A stretch of 64,000 nt of DNA from RYN-122 sp963761655 (GCA_963761655.1 CAVXHI010000001.1:380346-444345), one strand, 5' to 3'; counted from the stretch's first letter, positions 26,733-34,938 are shown. The notes: generated from the sequence alone by a model not told the origin. Program-made: numbers and translations.

Positions 26733-26738
26733 AGTGTA
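26733..26738 (-). promoter_or_regulatory. Likely -10 element of glnR
   Basis: TACACT on the minus strand, 54-59 bases before the glnR start, fits a -10 hexamer and gives a short 5' leader. Confidence 0.4.
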
Positions 26739-26791
26739 CGGCGCGTGTCGCCCCCGTGAACGGGTGCTGCGTCACACGGCACACTGCGTCC

Positions 26792-27040
26792 ATGAGCACC
26801 GTCCGCTACTTCGCCGCCGCCAAGGACGCCGCCGGCACGGGCAGCGACGACGTCGACGCCGCCACCCTCGCCGAGGCCCTGGCGGCCCTGCGCGGACGCC
26901 ACGACGACCGCTTCACCACGGTGCTCGCCCGCTGCAGCTACGTCGTCGACGGCGCCCCGGTGGGCGGCCGCGAGCACGCCGCCGTCGTCCTGGCGCCGGG
27001 ATCCGTCGTCGACGTGCTGCCTCCGTTCGCCGGCGGCTGA
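26792..27040 (+). CDS. MoaD/ThiS family sulfur-carrier protein
   Basis: An 82-residue ubiquitin-fold protein. MSTVRYFAAAKDAAGTG is a MoaD-type N-terminus and the C-terminus FAGG ends in the Gly-Gly that is adenylated and thiocarboxylated. It carries sulfur for molybdopterin or related synthesis. It diverges from glnR; a possible -10, CACACT, lies 5-10 bases before the ATG. Proximity to the sulfurtransferase operon is consistent with sulfur trafficking. Confidence 0.9.
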   Translation: MSTVRYFAAAKDAAGTGSDDVDAATLAEALAALRGRHDDRFTTVLARCSYVVDGAPVGGREHAAVVLAPGSVVDVLPPFAGG

Positions 27041-27061
27041 CCGGGGGTGCACTCTCAGGGG

Positions 27062-27850
27062 GTGGGTCCCCGCCGTCTCGTCCTCGCGCTGCTGCTCGCG
27101 GTGCTCGGCGGCCTGCTGGCGGTCCCGGCCGGAGCGGCCGACCGCGTCGTGACCGGGACGATCCTCGGCAGCGACGGCCGGGCGGTGAGCGCGCTGCTGG
27201 GGTTCGACCTGCGCGACAGCCGCGGCCGTCGTCTCGGCGCGAGCGGCTGCGTGGCCTCGCCCTCGTGCCCGGTCGACGGCTACGCGCTCACCCGCCGGAT
27301 CAACTTCGAGCTCGGCCCCGACGGCGGCCGCAAGCAGGACTGGGTCACGACCTGGGCGGTCGCGCTGCCGGAGCAGGCGGTCCGGGTCTACGTCGAGGCC
27401 TACCCCCAGGGCGCCCGGTACGCCGGCACGGACATGCGCCGCTACGCCGCCAGCTTCCGCCGCAACCTGCCCGTCCCGTACGGACGCCGGGTGAACGTCC
27501 GGCTGCCGCGGGTCTGCGCGGACGGCGCGACCGGCACGGGAGCGGTCCGCGGCCTCGCCGTCGACGGCCCGCGCCGGGTGCGGCTGGCCCGGGTCACCGC
27601 CTTCTCCCTCGAGCCCGACGACAACGGGCCGACGCCGGTGCTCGGCACGGCGGTGGGCACCACGGGGTCGGACGGGTCGTACACCGTGCCGAACCTGGCC
27701 AGCGGCGTCGGGCGCGGGCAGCGGGGCGGTCAGCGCTACCAGCTGGTGGCGACGGCGGTCGACGGCCGGGTGCAGCGGGTCTACGACGTCCGGGTGACGG
27801 GCTGCCACCTCACGACGCGGACGCTGGACTTCTCCGCCCCCGCTCCCTGA
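27062..27850 (+). CDS. Secreted beta-domain protein, tandem paralogue 1
   Basis: A 262-residue exported protein of unknown function. A signal peptide (LVLALLLAVLGGLLAVPAGA) is followed by VVTGTILGSDGRAVSALLGF and GCVASPSCPVDGYA, then PNLASGVGRGQRGGQRYQLV, reminiscent of carboxypeptidase-regulatory-like or CnaB-type Ig folds. It shares the order of motifs with the next gene (LGSDGRAV, GC-x-S-x-x-CPV-x-GYA, YTVPNLASG), showing a tandem duplication. Start GTG 27062 is preferred; GTG 27047 is possible. Confidence 0.7.
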   Translation: MGPRRLVLALLLAVLGGLLAVPAGAADRVVTGTILGSDGRAVSALLGFDLRDSRGRRLGASGCVASPSCPVDGYALTRRINFELGPDGGRKQDWVTTWAVALPEQAVRVYVEAYPQGARYAGTDMRRYAASFRRNLPVPYGRRVNVRLPRVCADGATGTGAVRGLAVDGPRRVRLARVTAFSLEPDDNGPTPVLGTAVGTTGSDGSYTVPNLASGVGRGQRGGQRYQLVATAVDGRVQRVYDVRVTGCHLTTRTLDFSAPAP

Positions 27851-27911
27851 CAGCGGACGCGCGGTCTGGCACTCTTCCCGCTCACCCCCGTCCGAAACAC
27901 GGAGCCTCCTC

Positions 27912-28679
27912 GTGCCCGCTCGCACTGCCGCGCTGCTGGGCCTGCTGCTCGCCCTCGTCGGCTCCGTCCTCGTGACCGCGCAGCCCGCCGGCGCCGTCCG
28001 GCTGGTCCCGCACACGCTGAGCGGGACGCTCCTCGGCAGCGACGGCCGCGCCGTCGACGCCCTGATCGGCATCGACCTGCACGACGCCCAGGGCCGGCAG
28101 ATCAACCGGGACGGCTGCGTCGAGAGCGAGGCCTGCCCGGTGCCGGGCTACGCGATGAGCATGCGGGTGAACCCGGACCTCAGCGCCGAGGGCTCCACCG
28201 ACCTGCGCCGCTGGGCCACCCGCTGGTCGGTCAAGGTCCCGGCCAACACGGCGTCGGTCTACCTCGAGGTCTACCCGCAGGCGGCGAAGCTGGCCGGCAC
28301 CGACGAGCGCCGCTACGGCTCGACCATGCGGCACGACGTCGCCATCCCGACGGCGGGACCGGTGCACCTGCGGCTGCCGCTGGACCGCTGCGACCTCGGC
28401 GGCACCACCGGGACGATCGAGGGCACGACGACGAAGGCCGGCAAGCGCGTCTCGGTCCGGCGGGTCGTGGCGTGGTCGCTCGCGGCCGACAACAACATCG
28501 CCAAGCCGATCATCGGCTGGAACATCGAGAAGCCCGGGCCCAACGGGACGTACCGGATCCCGAACCTCGCCTCCGGGCAGAAGTACCAGGTCTGGGTCAC
28601 CACGACGGCGGGCGTGCGCAAGACCTTCGGCGTGCCGGTCGAGCCCTGCCGGACGACGCGCCTGGACCTCCGCTACTGA
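27912..28679 (+). CDS. Secreted beta-domain protein, tandem paralogue 2
   Basis: A 255-residue exported protein homologous to its upstream neighbour. Signal peptide AALLGLLLALVGSVLVTAQP, then LSGTLLGSDGRAVDALIGID, GCVESEACPVPGYAMSM with a conserved Cys pair, VYLEVYPQAAKLAGTDERRY, and C-terminal YRIPNLASGQKYQVW. Domains look like two Ig-like modules; function unknown. GTG 27912 follows GGAG. Duplicated genes kept side by side suggest a conserved envelope role. Confidence 0.7.
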   Translation: MPARTAALLGLLLALVGSVLVTAQPAGAVRLVPHTLSGTLLGSDGRAVDALIGIDLHDAQGRQINRDGCVESEACPVPGYAMSMRVNPDLSAEGSTDLRRWATRWSVKVPANTASVYLEVYPQAAKLAGTDERRYGSTMRHDVAIPTAGPVHLRLPLDRCDLGGTTGTIEGTTTKAGKRVSVRRVVAWSLAADNNIAKPIIGWNIEKPGPNGTYRIPNLASGQKYQVWVTTTAGVRKTFGVPVEPCRTTRLDLRY

Positions 28680-28716
28680 GCCCGTTCCGGCGCCCCGGGT
28701 CTGACAGGATCGTCGG

Positions 28717-29566
28717 GTGACCGCGCCGACCGCCCCCGACCCGGGCCCCCGGGTCGCCGGTCCGGCCGCCCGCCCCCCGCTGGCCCTGCTGGGCCTCGGT
28801 GGCGGGGTCGTCGCCGGCGTCCTCGCGCTCGCCGCGCTGACCGGCGCCGGGCTGCTCGTCGTCGCCGTCCTCGCCCTGCAGCTGGTCCTCGTGCTCGGCA
28901 CCCTCGCGCTGCTGGACGCCCCGGCGGCCGGCGGGGCCTTCGTCATCGCGGCCGCGGGCGCCGTGGTCGGGGACGTCGCTGGTCGTCCGGCAGGACGGCG
29001 ACGTCGGGGCGCTCGCGGGCGTCGTCGCGCTGTCGCTGGTCGCCGCCCTGCTGCACCAGCTGTCCCGCAAGGGCCGTGACCGGGTGACCGAGGCCCTCGC
29101 CGACACCCTGCTCGTCGTCGTCCTCGTCGCCTGCGCCGCCTGCCTGCCCGCCCTCCGGGCCCTCGAGGGCGGCCGCGACGTCGCCCTCGCCGCCCTCGTC
29201 GGCGCGGGCGCCGCCCTGGTCGCCGGCCGGCTCGGCGACCGGGTCCTCCCGCGTCCCGCCCTCGCCCTCGGCGCCGTCCGCGGCTGGCCCGGGCTGCTGC
29301 TCGGCCTCGGCGCCGGCGTCGCGGGCGCGGTCCTGGTGGCCGGCGGGGAGGGGCAGCTGGCCGGACCGCGGGCCGCCCTCGTGGGGCTCGCGGCCGCCGC
29401 GGTGGCCAGTGCCGCCGACCTCGCCGTCGACCTCGCCGGTGCCGAGCTGCGGTCCGGCTGGCGCGACTCCCGCCGGGTCGCCGCCCTGCGCCCGGTCGGG
29501 CTGCTGCTGCCCTGGGCGGCGCTCGGCCCGGTGGCCCTGGTGGCGGGCCGACTGGTCCTGGCGTGA
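28717..29566 (+). pseudogene. Polytopic membrane protein of unknown function, frameshifted
   Basis: About 283 residues when two frames are joined. The first frame begins with a Pro-rich cytosolic tail and three hydrophobic helices (LALLGLGGGVVAGVLALAAL, LVVAVLALQLVLVLGTLALL). A slip near 28975 leads to VVALSLVAALLHQLSRKGRD, then at least four more helices ending WAALGPVALVAGRLVLA. No family recognised. The stop overlaps the LmeA-like gene start by 4 bp, so the two are coupled and may act together at the membrane. Confidence 0.65.
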
Positions 29567-30255
29567 AGGGGCTGCTGGTCGGCCTCGTGCTGCTGCTCGG
29601 CGTCGCCGTCGTCGGGGACCGCGTGGCGGTGGGGATCGCGGAGGGGCAGGTCGCCCGGCAGGCGCAGTCCTCCGGCGGCCTGACGCCAGGAGCCCGACGT
29701 CACCATCGGCGGCTTCCCCTTCCTCACCCAGGCGCTGCGCGGCCGCTACGACGACGTCCGGCTGAGGGCCTCGGGCGGGGTCCGGGGCGCCGACGTCCAG
29801 GTCGCCGGCCTGGACGTCACCCTGCGCGGCGTGCGCCTCCCGCTGCGGGACGCCCTGTCCGGCGACGTCGCGCAGGTGCCGGTCGACAGCCTGGCCGGGG
29901 ACGTCGTGCTGTCCTACGCCGAGCTGTCGAGGCGGCCCCGGACGGCGTGACGGTGTCGGCGGTGGGCGACCGGCTGCGGGTGCGCGGCACGGTGCGGGTC
30001 CTCGGGCAGGACGTCTCGGCGGCCGCCACCAGCCGGGTCCGGCTCGACGGCGACCGTGTGGTCGTCACCGCCCAGAGCGTGCAGACCGGCGCCGGCGTCG
30101 TCGACGACGCCCTGACCGCGGCCCTCGGGGACCGGTTCGACTTCCGGGTCCGGCTGCCGGCGCTGCCGTACGGGCTGCGCCTGACCGGGCTGCGGGTGAC
30201 GGCGCAGGGCGTGGTGCTGAGTGCGCGGAGCGGGCCGACCGTCCTGTCCCGCTGA
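29563..30255 (+). pseudogene. LmeA-type DUF2993 phospholipid-binding protein, two compensating frameshifts
   Basis: About 230 residues. LLVGLVLLLGVAVVGDRVAV is a signal/anchor. A slip near 29688 hides PDVTIGGFPFLTQALRGRYD, the family's most conserved motif, and VRLRASGGVRGADVQVAGLD; a second near 29930 restores the first frame at DGVTVSAVGDRLRVRGTV. DUF2993 proteins (mycobacterial LmeA) bind phosphatidylinositides and are needed for lipoglycan maturation in the periplasm. Position next to a polytopic membrane protein fits an envelope-lipid role. Confidence 0.8.
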
Positions 30256-30297
30256 CGGTGCGGGGGCTGCTGGGCGCCGGCGTGCCCCCGGGGTTGC

Positions 30298-30872
30298 TCG
30301 TGTCGCGGTACGCCCCGCAGGGCGCCCCCCGGCGGGGCGGAACGCGACACGAACCGCCACCGGGCCGCTCCATGCTGAGCCCCTGCCTCCCGGGGAGGGC
30401 TGCTCGTGTCGCAGTACGCCCTATGGAGCGCCACGGGGAGGGGCCGGACGCGACACGAACCGTTCGGGGCCGCTCCACGCTGAGCCTGCCTCCCGGGGAG
30501 GGCTGCTCGTGTCGCGGTACGCCCTACGAAACCGTCGCCGGCGGGGCGGAACGCGACACGAACCGCCACCGGGCCGTTCCATGCTGAGCCTGCCTCCCGG
30601 GGAGGCCTGCTCGTGTCGCGGTACGCCCTGCGAAGCCGTCCCCGGCGGGGTCGGACGCGACACGAACCGCCACCGGGCCGTTCCATGCTGAGCCTGCCTC
30701 CCGAGGAGGCCTGCTCGTGTCGCGGTACGCCTTATGGAGAGCCACGGGGAGGGGCCGGACGCGACACGAACCGTCCTGAAGCAGCGTCGCCCTCAGCCTG
30801 CTCCCCCGGACGGCTGTTCCTGTCGCGGTACGCCCTGCGTGGCGCCCTCCGGCGGGGCGAGACGCGACACGA
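30298..30872. repeat. Array of six 103-106-bp units, each with a 55-bp palindromic element
   Basis: This 709-base stretch between the LmeA-like and thioredoxin genes holds no gene. Six palindromes, each exactly 55 bp, begin at 30298, 30404, 30507, 30611, 30715 and 30818. Each has left arm TCGTGTCGCG (30404 has CA for CG, 30818 is degenerate) and right arm CGCGACACGA, extended by TACGCC and GGCGGAA-type bases. Loops alternate between two sequence types (CTGCGAAGCCGTC-like and CTATGGAGCGCCAC-like). The 48-51-bp linkers are also conserved (CCATGCTGAGCCTGCCTCCC). Open frames here on both strands are repeat artefacts. Function unknown. Confidence 0.9.
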
Positions 30873-30964
30873 GCCGCCCCGAGCCTCCCCGGGCCCGCTC
30901 CGCCCTGGAGCTGGCTGACACCCGCGCCCGGAATGACGACCCCGCGGGTCGGGTTCTCCCTGAC

Positions 30965-31366
30965 ATGACCGTGCTGCTCGCCGTCCTCGCCGCGTCTGCG
31001 GCCGTGGGACTGCTGCACCGGTACCGGACGGGGAGGGTGCGCAGCATGGAGGCCTCCGACCGCACGACCGTCCTGGCGCGGCTCGGCGAGGAGCCCGGCA
31101 GCCGGGCCACCCTGCTGCAGTTCTCCAGCGCCTTCTGCGCCCCCTGCCGCGCCACCCGACGGGTGCTGTCCGACGTCGCCGCCCAGGTCGACGGCGTGCG
31201 CCACGTCGAGGTCGACGCCGAGAGCCACCTCGAACTCGTCCGCGAGCTCGGCATCCTCAAGACCCCGACCACCCTCGTGCTCGACGGCACCGGCCGGGAG
31301 GCCTTCCGGGCCAGCGGTCAGCCCCAGAAGGCGGCCGTGCTGGCCGCGGTAGGCTCGCCCGCGTGA
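30965..31366 (+). CDS. Membrane-anchored thioredoxin-family protein
   Basis: A 133-residue protein with one N-terminal hydrophobic helix (TVLLAVLAASAAVGLLHRY) and a thioredoxin domain. The active site is CAPC in FSSAFCAPCRATRRVL, and KTPTTLVLDGTG contains the cis-Pro. Similar proteins precede the sulfurtransferase genes in mycobacteria (thiX position). The stop overlaps the start of a cysteine leader peptide, which links it to the sulfur operon. Confidence 0.88.
   Translation: MTVLLAVLAASAAVGLLHRYRTGRVRSMEASDRTTVLARLGEEPGSRATLLQFSSAFCAPCRATRRVLSDVAAQVDGVRHVEVDAESHLELVRELGILKTPTTLVLDGTGREAFRASGQPQKAAVLAAVGSPA
31350..31355 (+). promoter_or_regulatory. -10 element for the leaderless sulfur-operon transcript
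   Basis: TAGGCT inside the thioredoxin gene ends 7 bases before the GTG of the leader peptide. This would place the transcription start on the leader's start codon. Confidence 0.5.
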
Positions 31367-31437
31367 CGGCCCCCCTGGTGAAGCGACGCGTCGTCGACTT
31401 CTGCCGGCTGTCCGCCGCGCTCTGTCCGGCCTCCTGA
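31363..31437 (+). CDS. Cysteine-containing leader peptide (uORF) of the sulfur operon
   Basis: A 24-codon ORF beginning with GTG and containing KRRVVDFCRLSAALCPAS before TGA. The basic stretch, the VDxCR motif and the Cys near the end match the short putative leader peptides found ahead of actinobacterial sulfur genes. In mycobacteria such peptides act as cysteine-responsive attenuators: ribosomes pausing at Cys codons expose the downstream ribosome-binding site. Here GCCTC (31429-31433, end of the uORF) can pair with GAGGC (31461-31465), part of the Shine-Dalgarno region of the next gene. The pairing model is inferred. Confidence 0.7.
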   Translation: MTAPLVKRRVVDFCRLSAALCPAS

Positions 31438-31472
31438 CCCCCGTCCGGAGACCCCTCAGAGAGGCACCACCC

Positions 31473-31883
31473 GTGATCGACCCCCGTGGACCGCGTACCG
31501 CCGCGTGGATCACCACCGTCGTGCTCGCCGTCGTGCTGCTCACGCACAGCGGTGTGCTGCTCGCCCTCCAGGCCGTCGTGTTCGCCCTCGGGGCGCGCGG
31601 CCTGTCGCCGTACGGCCTGTTCTTCCGCCGCGTGGTCCGTCCCCGCCTCGGCCCGCCGGCCGAGCTGGAGGCCGAGGCCCCGACCCGGTTCGCCCAGGTC
31701 GTGGGCCTGGCGTTCGCCGTCGTCGGCGCCGTCGCGTTCCTGGCCGGCGCCGAGACCGTGGGCGTCGTCGCCACGGCCGGCGCCCTGTCCGCTGCCTTCC
31801 TCAACGCCGCCTTCGGCTTCTGCCTCGGCTGCGAGATCCACCTGTTCATCCACCGCTTCACCAACAAGGGAGTCCCCGCATGA
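31473..31883 (+). CDS. DUF4395 family membrane protein
   Basis: A 136-residue protein with three or four hydrophobic helices, including TTVVLAVVLLTHSGVLLALQ, and a C-terminal AFGFCLGCEIHLFIHR with a Cys-x-x-Cys pair near the membrane. The family has no proven function but regularly sits beside thioredoxin and sulfurtransferase genes, suggesting thiol or sulfur chemistry at the membrane. The GTG follows AGAGAGG, partly sequestered by the leader-peptide hairpin. Its stop overlaps the sulfurtransferase start as ATGA. Confidence 0.88.
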   Translation: MIDPRGPRTAAWITTVVLAVVLLTHSGVLLALQAVVFALGARGLSPYGLFFRRVVRPRLGPPAELEAEAPTRFAQVVGLAFAVVGAVAFLAGAETVGVVATAGALSAAFLNAAFGFCLGCEIHLFIHRFTNKGVPA

Positions 31884-32725
31884 GCCGCGCAGACGTGCTC
31901 GTCGACGCCGACTGGGTCGAGAGCCACCTGGACGACCCGAAGGTCGTCCTCGTCGAGGTGGACGAGGACGTGTCCGCCTACGACGGCGGTCACATCAAGG
32001 GCGCCGTCCGCCTGGACTGGACCCAGGAGCTCCAGCAGGCCGAGGCCCGCGACCTGATCTCCTCCGAGGACTTCGGGAAGCTGCTCTCCGCCAAGGGCAT
32101 CGCGACGGACGACACCGTCGTGCTGTACGGCGGCAACAACAACTGGTTCGCCGCCTACGCCTACTGGCAGTTCAAGCTGTACGGCCACGCCGACGTCAAG
32201 CTGCTCGACGGCGGGCGCAAGAAGTGGGAGCTCGACGGCCGCGAGCTGACCAAGGACGTCGCCGACCGCCCGGCCACGCAGTACACGGCCAAGGAGGCCG
32301 ACACCTCCATCCGCGCCTTCCGCGACGAGGTCGTCGCCGCGATCGGCACCAAGAACCTCGTCGACGTCCGCAGCCCCGACGAGTTCAGCGGCAAGATCAA
32401 GGCCCCGGCGCACCTGCCGCAGGAGCAGGCCCAGAAGGCCGGCCACGTGCCGTCCGCCATCAACATCCCGTGGAGCAAGGCCGCCGCCGACGACGGCACG
32501 TTCCGCAGCGACGACGAGCTCATCAAGCTCTACGGCGCCGAGGGCTACGACGACGGCAAGAGCACCATCGCCTACTGCCGGATCGGCGAGCGCAGCAGCC
32601 ACACCTGGTTCGTGCTCCACGAGATCCTCGGCAAGGGCGACGTCAAGAACTACGACGGCTCCTGGATGGAGTACGGCTCCCTCGTCGGCGTCCCGGTCGA
32701 GAACCCGTCCAAGGCTGCCGTCTGA
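31880..32725 (+). CDS. Thiosulfate/3-mercaptopyruvate sulfurtransferase (rhodanese)
   Basis: A 281-residue enzyme with two rhodanese domains that transfers sulfur from thiosulfate or mercaptopyruvate. The N-terminal domain is inactive in type (VVLYGGNNNWFAAYAYW), while the C-terminal domain has the catalytic loop CRIGERSS with Cys at about residue 233. It corresponds to the CysA2/SseA proteins of mycobacteria. It is coupled to DUF4395 and DUF1416 by overlapping codons and probably controlled by cysteine through the upstream leader. Confidence 0.94.
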   Translation: MSRADVLVDADWVESHLDDPKVVLVEVDEDVSAYDGGHIKGAVRLDWTQELQQAEARDLISSEDFGKLLSAKGIATDDTVVLYGGNNNWFAAYAYWQFKLYGHADVKLLDGGRKKWELDGRELTKDVADRPATQYTAKEADTSIRAFRDEVVAAIGTKNLVDVRSPDEFSGKIKAPAHLPQEQAQKAGHVPSAINIPWSKAAADDGTFRSDDELIKLYGAEGYDDGKSTIAYCRIGERSSHTWFVLHEILGKGDVKNYDGSWMEYGSLVGVPVENPSKAAV

Positions 32726-33024
32726 TGTGCAGCGCCCCTGACCAGGACACCCTCGAGCCGGTCGTCGCCGGCAAGGAGGCCGTCGTCCAGGGCCGCGTCG
32801 TCCGGGGAGGCTCGCCCGTCGGCGGTGCCTACGTCCGGCTGCTCGACGGCACCGGCGAGTTCACGGCGGAGGTCCAGGCCAGCGCCACCGGCCAGTTCCG
32901 CTTCTTCGCCGCCCCCGGCGAGTGGACGCTCCGCACGCTCGCGCCCGGCACCAGCCCGGTCGACACCACGGTGACGGCCGCGCAGGGCGTCGTCGCCGAG
33001 GTCTCGGTGGAGATCCCGGCCTAG
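32725..33024 (+). CDS. DUF1416 protein (SseC-like)
   Basis: A 99-residue protein with a single Ig-like/CnaB beta-sandwich (VQGRVVRGGSPVGGAYVRLL, GEWTLRTLAPG). DUF1416 (mycobacterial SseC) is almost always encoded immediately after the sulfurtransferase and is thought to assist sulfur transfer. The ATG shares one base with the sulfurtransferase stop (TGATG). A hairpin terminator follows. Confidence 0.94.
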   Translation: MCSAPDQDTLEPVVAGKEAVVQGRVVRGGSPVGGAYVRLLDGTGEFTAEVQASATGQFRFFAAPGEWTLRTLAPGTSPVDTTVTAAQGVVAEVSVEIPA

Positions 33025-33038
33025 GTCGTAGGCCGCGC

Positions 33039-33072
33039 AGAGCCCGGTGTCTCTCGAGGGGCGCCGGGCTCT
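33039..33072 (+). terminator. Terminator of the sulfur operon
   Basis: AGAGCCCGG (33039-33047) pairs with CCGGGCTCT (33064-33072), a 9-bp GC-rich stem 15 bp after the DUF1416 stop. Confidence 0.65.
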
Positions 33073-33093
33073 CGCGCGTCATGCGCCCGGTAC

Positions 33094-33163
33094 CCCTTGA
33101 TCAACGGAGCCTCAGACAGCGTCCGAGCCCCCAGGCGCTGTATCGGACTCCGTTGATCAAGGG
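33094..33163. repeat. 70-bp nested inverted repeat with 16-bp perfect arms
   Basis: CCCTTGATCAACGGAG (33094-33109) is repeated in inverted form at 33148-33163. Inside, ACAGCG and CGCTGT can form a second stem. Each arm contains the palindrome TTGATCAA. It lies between the sulfur-operon terminator and the convergent DUF916-like gene. It may be a terminator or a mobile hairpin element; no T tract is present. Confidence 0.7.
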
Positions 33164-33187
33164 ATCGGGGGCAGGCAGAGCAGCGCG

Positions 33188-33803
33188 TCAGGCAGCGGAC
33201 GCGGCGGGTGCCGCAGCCGACGTCGCCGCAGCAGCCCGACGACGGCGCCGGGCCACCACGACGACCCCCACCCCCGCGGCCAGCAGCACCGCCGCCGCGA
33301 CCAGCGCCAGCAGCAACGGCACAGGCACCGTCCGGGCCGGGTCGAGGTAGACCAGCGTCGCGGCCCGCGTGACCACGCTGCCGTTCCGCACCTCGACGAC
33401 GACGGCCGCGTACTGCCGCTCGTCGATCTTCCCGGCCAGCCGGAAGCTACGGCGCTCGAACGCCTTGGCGCGGAGGGTGACCTGCTCCTCCGCGAGCCGG
33501 ACGTGCGGGGAGCTGCCCGGACCCCCGACCGCGTAGGTGCCGTCCGCCGCGCGCGTGGCGGACGCCGCGTAGAGCGTCGCCGTGCGCGGGTTCGCCGGTG
33601 AGGTTGCGCAGCGCGAAGGGCACCTCGCTGGTGCCGGAGCGGGGCATCCGCACGTGGAACGCCGTGACCTGCTTGCCGTCGACGATGCCGGGGAGGGGCG
33701 TGACCTCGACGCCACCCGTGCCGGCGGCACCGGCGGGGACGGCGAGCAGGAGCAGGAACGCCACGACCGCCGCCCGCACGAGGCGGCCGGCGGTCGTGGT
33801 CAT
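33188..33803 (-). pseudogene. DUF916-like membrane-anchored surface protein (CscA-like), frameshifted
   Basis: About 204 residues over two frames joined near 33590. A signal peptide (AAVVAFLLLLAVPAGAAG) is followed by VEVTPLPGIVDGKQVTAFHV and RSGTSEVPFALRNLTGEP, then VRLAEEQVTLRAKAFERRSF, a beta-sandwich layout like DUF916 (the peptidoglycan-binding part of WxL-interacting proteins). A C-terminal helix (VPLLLALVAAAVLLAAGVGV) and basic tail anchor it. It ends a three-gene set with the LPRTG and WxL-like genes. The DUF916 assignment is weaker than for 35593-36558. Confidence 0.55.
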
Positions 33804-33822
33804 GCGAGCGAGCGTAGAGCGG

Positions 33823-34938
33823 CTACTGCTGCACGAAGGTCAGGGTGAGCGTGCCGTCGTAGGTGCCGGCCACCGGCGCGCTGCGGTCTGCGCTGAGGGC
33901 GGGTGCGGCGTAGTAGCTGCTGGTCAGGTCCTTCACCGTCGCCAGGGTCGGGTCGAGCACGGTCTTCGGCAGCGTGTTGAGCAGCGCGGCCTGCTGGGCG
34001 GTGGTCAGGGCTGAGATGAGACCGCGCGTCGTCGAGCTGGTGACGGTGTCCAGGGCCCGGGCCACCGTCGTCACGGCGCCGGTGTCGGTGGCGCTCACGA
34101 GGTCGGAGCTGCCGAGCTTGCTCACGACGGCGGACTTCAGGGCCGCGACCAGCTGGGACGGGAGAGCGGTGGCGGCGGCGCCCCGCATGACGTCGACCGA
34201 GGTCGCCGTCGGAGCGTTCGTGGCGTCCGGGTCCGTGGCGGCGACGGCGTCGCGGCTGTAGTCGGCGCGGTCGAAGCTGCGGCCCGCCGTGTTCGTGAGG
34301 GCGTTGGGCAGCTTCGTGACGTCGCTGACCGTCGTCGTGACCTGCTGGACGAGGCCGTCGACCGTGCCGGAGACGGGCGCGCCGACCGTGCTGAGCGCCG
34401 TGCAGAGGAGGCCGACCGGGGTCGTGAGCTTGCCGACCAGGAGCGTCGTCAGGTCGGTGACGCCGGGGGCGAGGCCGAGCGAGGTCTTGACCTCGTCCGG
34501 CAGCGAGGTGCAGCCGGCCAGCGTGCCGGTGACGCTGAGCCTGGGCAGCACCGAGGCGGCCAGCTGGTCGGCACTGAGCGGCCCCTGGCTGATCGACAGC
34601 TGCGAGCTCGGGATCTTCGTCGCGACCTCGTGGGTGCCGTTGCCGCGGCGCAGGTACATGTTGCTCATGCTCGCGCTCACGGAGTAGCTCGAGCCCAGCG
34701 CCTGGAAGCTCGTGTCCTTGACGCGGGTGCGGAAGGCCTGGGTGCCGGTGGACCCCAGCGCGAGCGCCGTCAGGGCGACGTCGCTGCCGGGCTGGAGGAC
34801 GTCGAACTGGCGGGTCCCGCCGCTGGCGACGAGGGAGACGCCGACGTCGCTGGCGCTGCCGGCCGCGAGCGCAGGGCCGGCGACGGCGGTGAGCGCACAG
34901 GTGGTGAGCGCGGCGAGAGCGGTGCGACGACGGGTCAT
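33823..34938 (-). CDS. Secreted protein with WxL-like beta domain (CscB/C-like)
   Basis: A 371-residue exported protein. The signal peptide is LAALTTCALTAVAGPALA. The first 90 residues (SDVGVSLVASGGTRQFDVLQ, AFRTRVKDTSFQALGSSYSV) and the last strand (VAGTYDGTLTLTF) look like one beta domain split by a long Ser/Thr/Ala-rich helical insert, resembling WxL-type surface proteins in C-terminal strand pattern. No Trp motif is obvious, so the family is inferred from context. Its ATG overlaps the LPRTG gene stop by 4 bp. Confidence 0.5.
   Translation of the reverse strand: MTRRRTALAALTTCALTAVAGPALAAGSASDVGVSLVASGGTRQFDVLQPGSDVALTALALGSTGTQAFRTRVKDTSFQALGSSYSVSASMSNMYLRRGNGTHEVATKIPSSQLSISQGPLSADQLAASVLPRLSVTGTLAGCTSLPDEVKTSLGLAPGVTDLTTLLVGKLTTPVGLLCTALSTVGAPVSGTVDGLVQQVTTTVSDVTKLPNALTNTAGRSFDRADYSRDAVAATDPDATNAPTATSVDVMRGAAATALPSQLVAALKSAVVSKLGSSDLVSATDTGAVTTVARALDTVTSSTTRGLISALTTAQQAALLNTLPKTVLDPTLATVKDLTSSYYAAPALSADRSAPVAGTYDGTLTLTFVQQ

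Noticed and set aside
30221..30691. Overlapping arginine/proline-rich open frames on both strands with repeated segments such as MERPGGGSCRV
   Set aside because: They are translations of the palindromic repeat array and have no ribosome-binding sites or coding-like codon use.
30298..30872. Possible CRISPR array
   Set aside because: Units are 55-bp palindromes at 103-106 bp spacing with conserved linkers and loops; there are no unique spacers and no cas genes.
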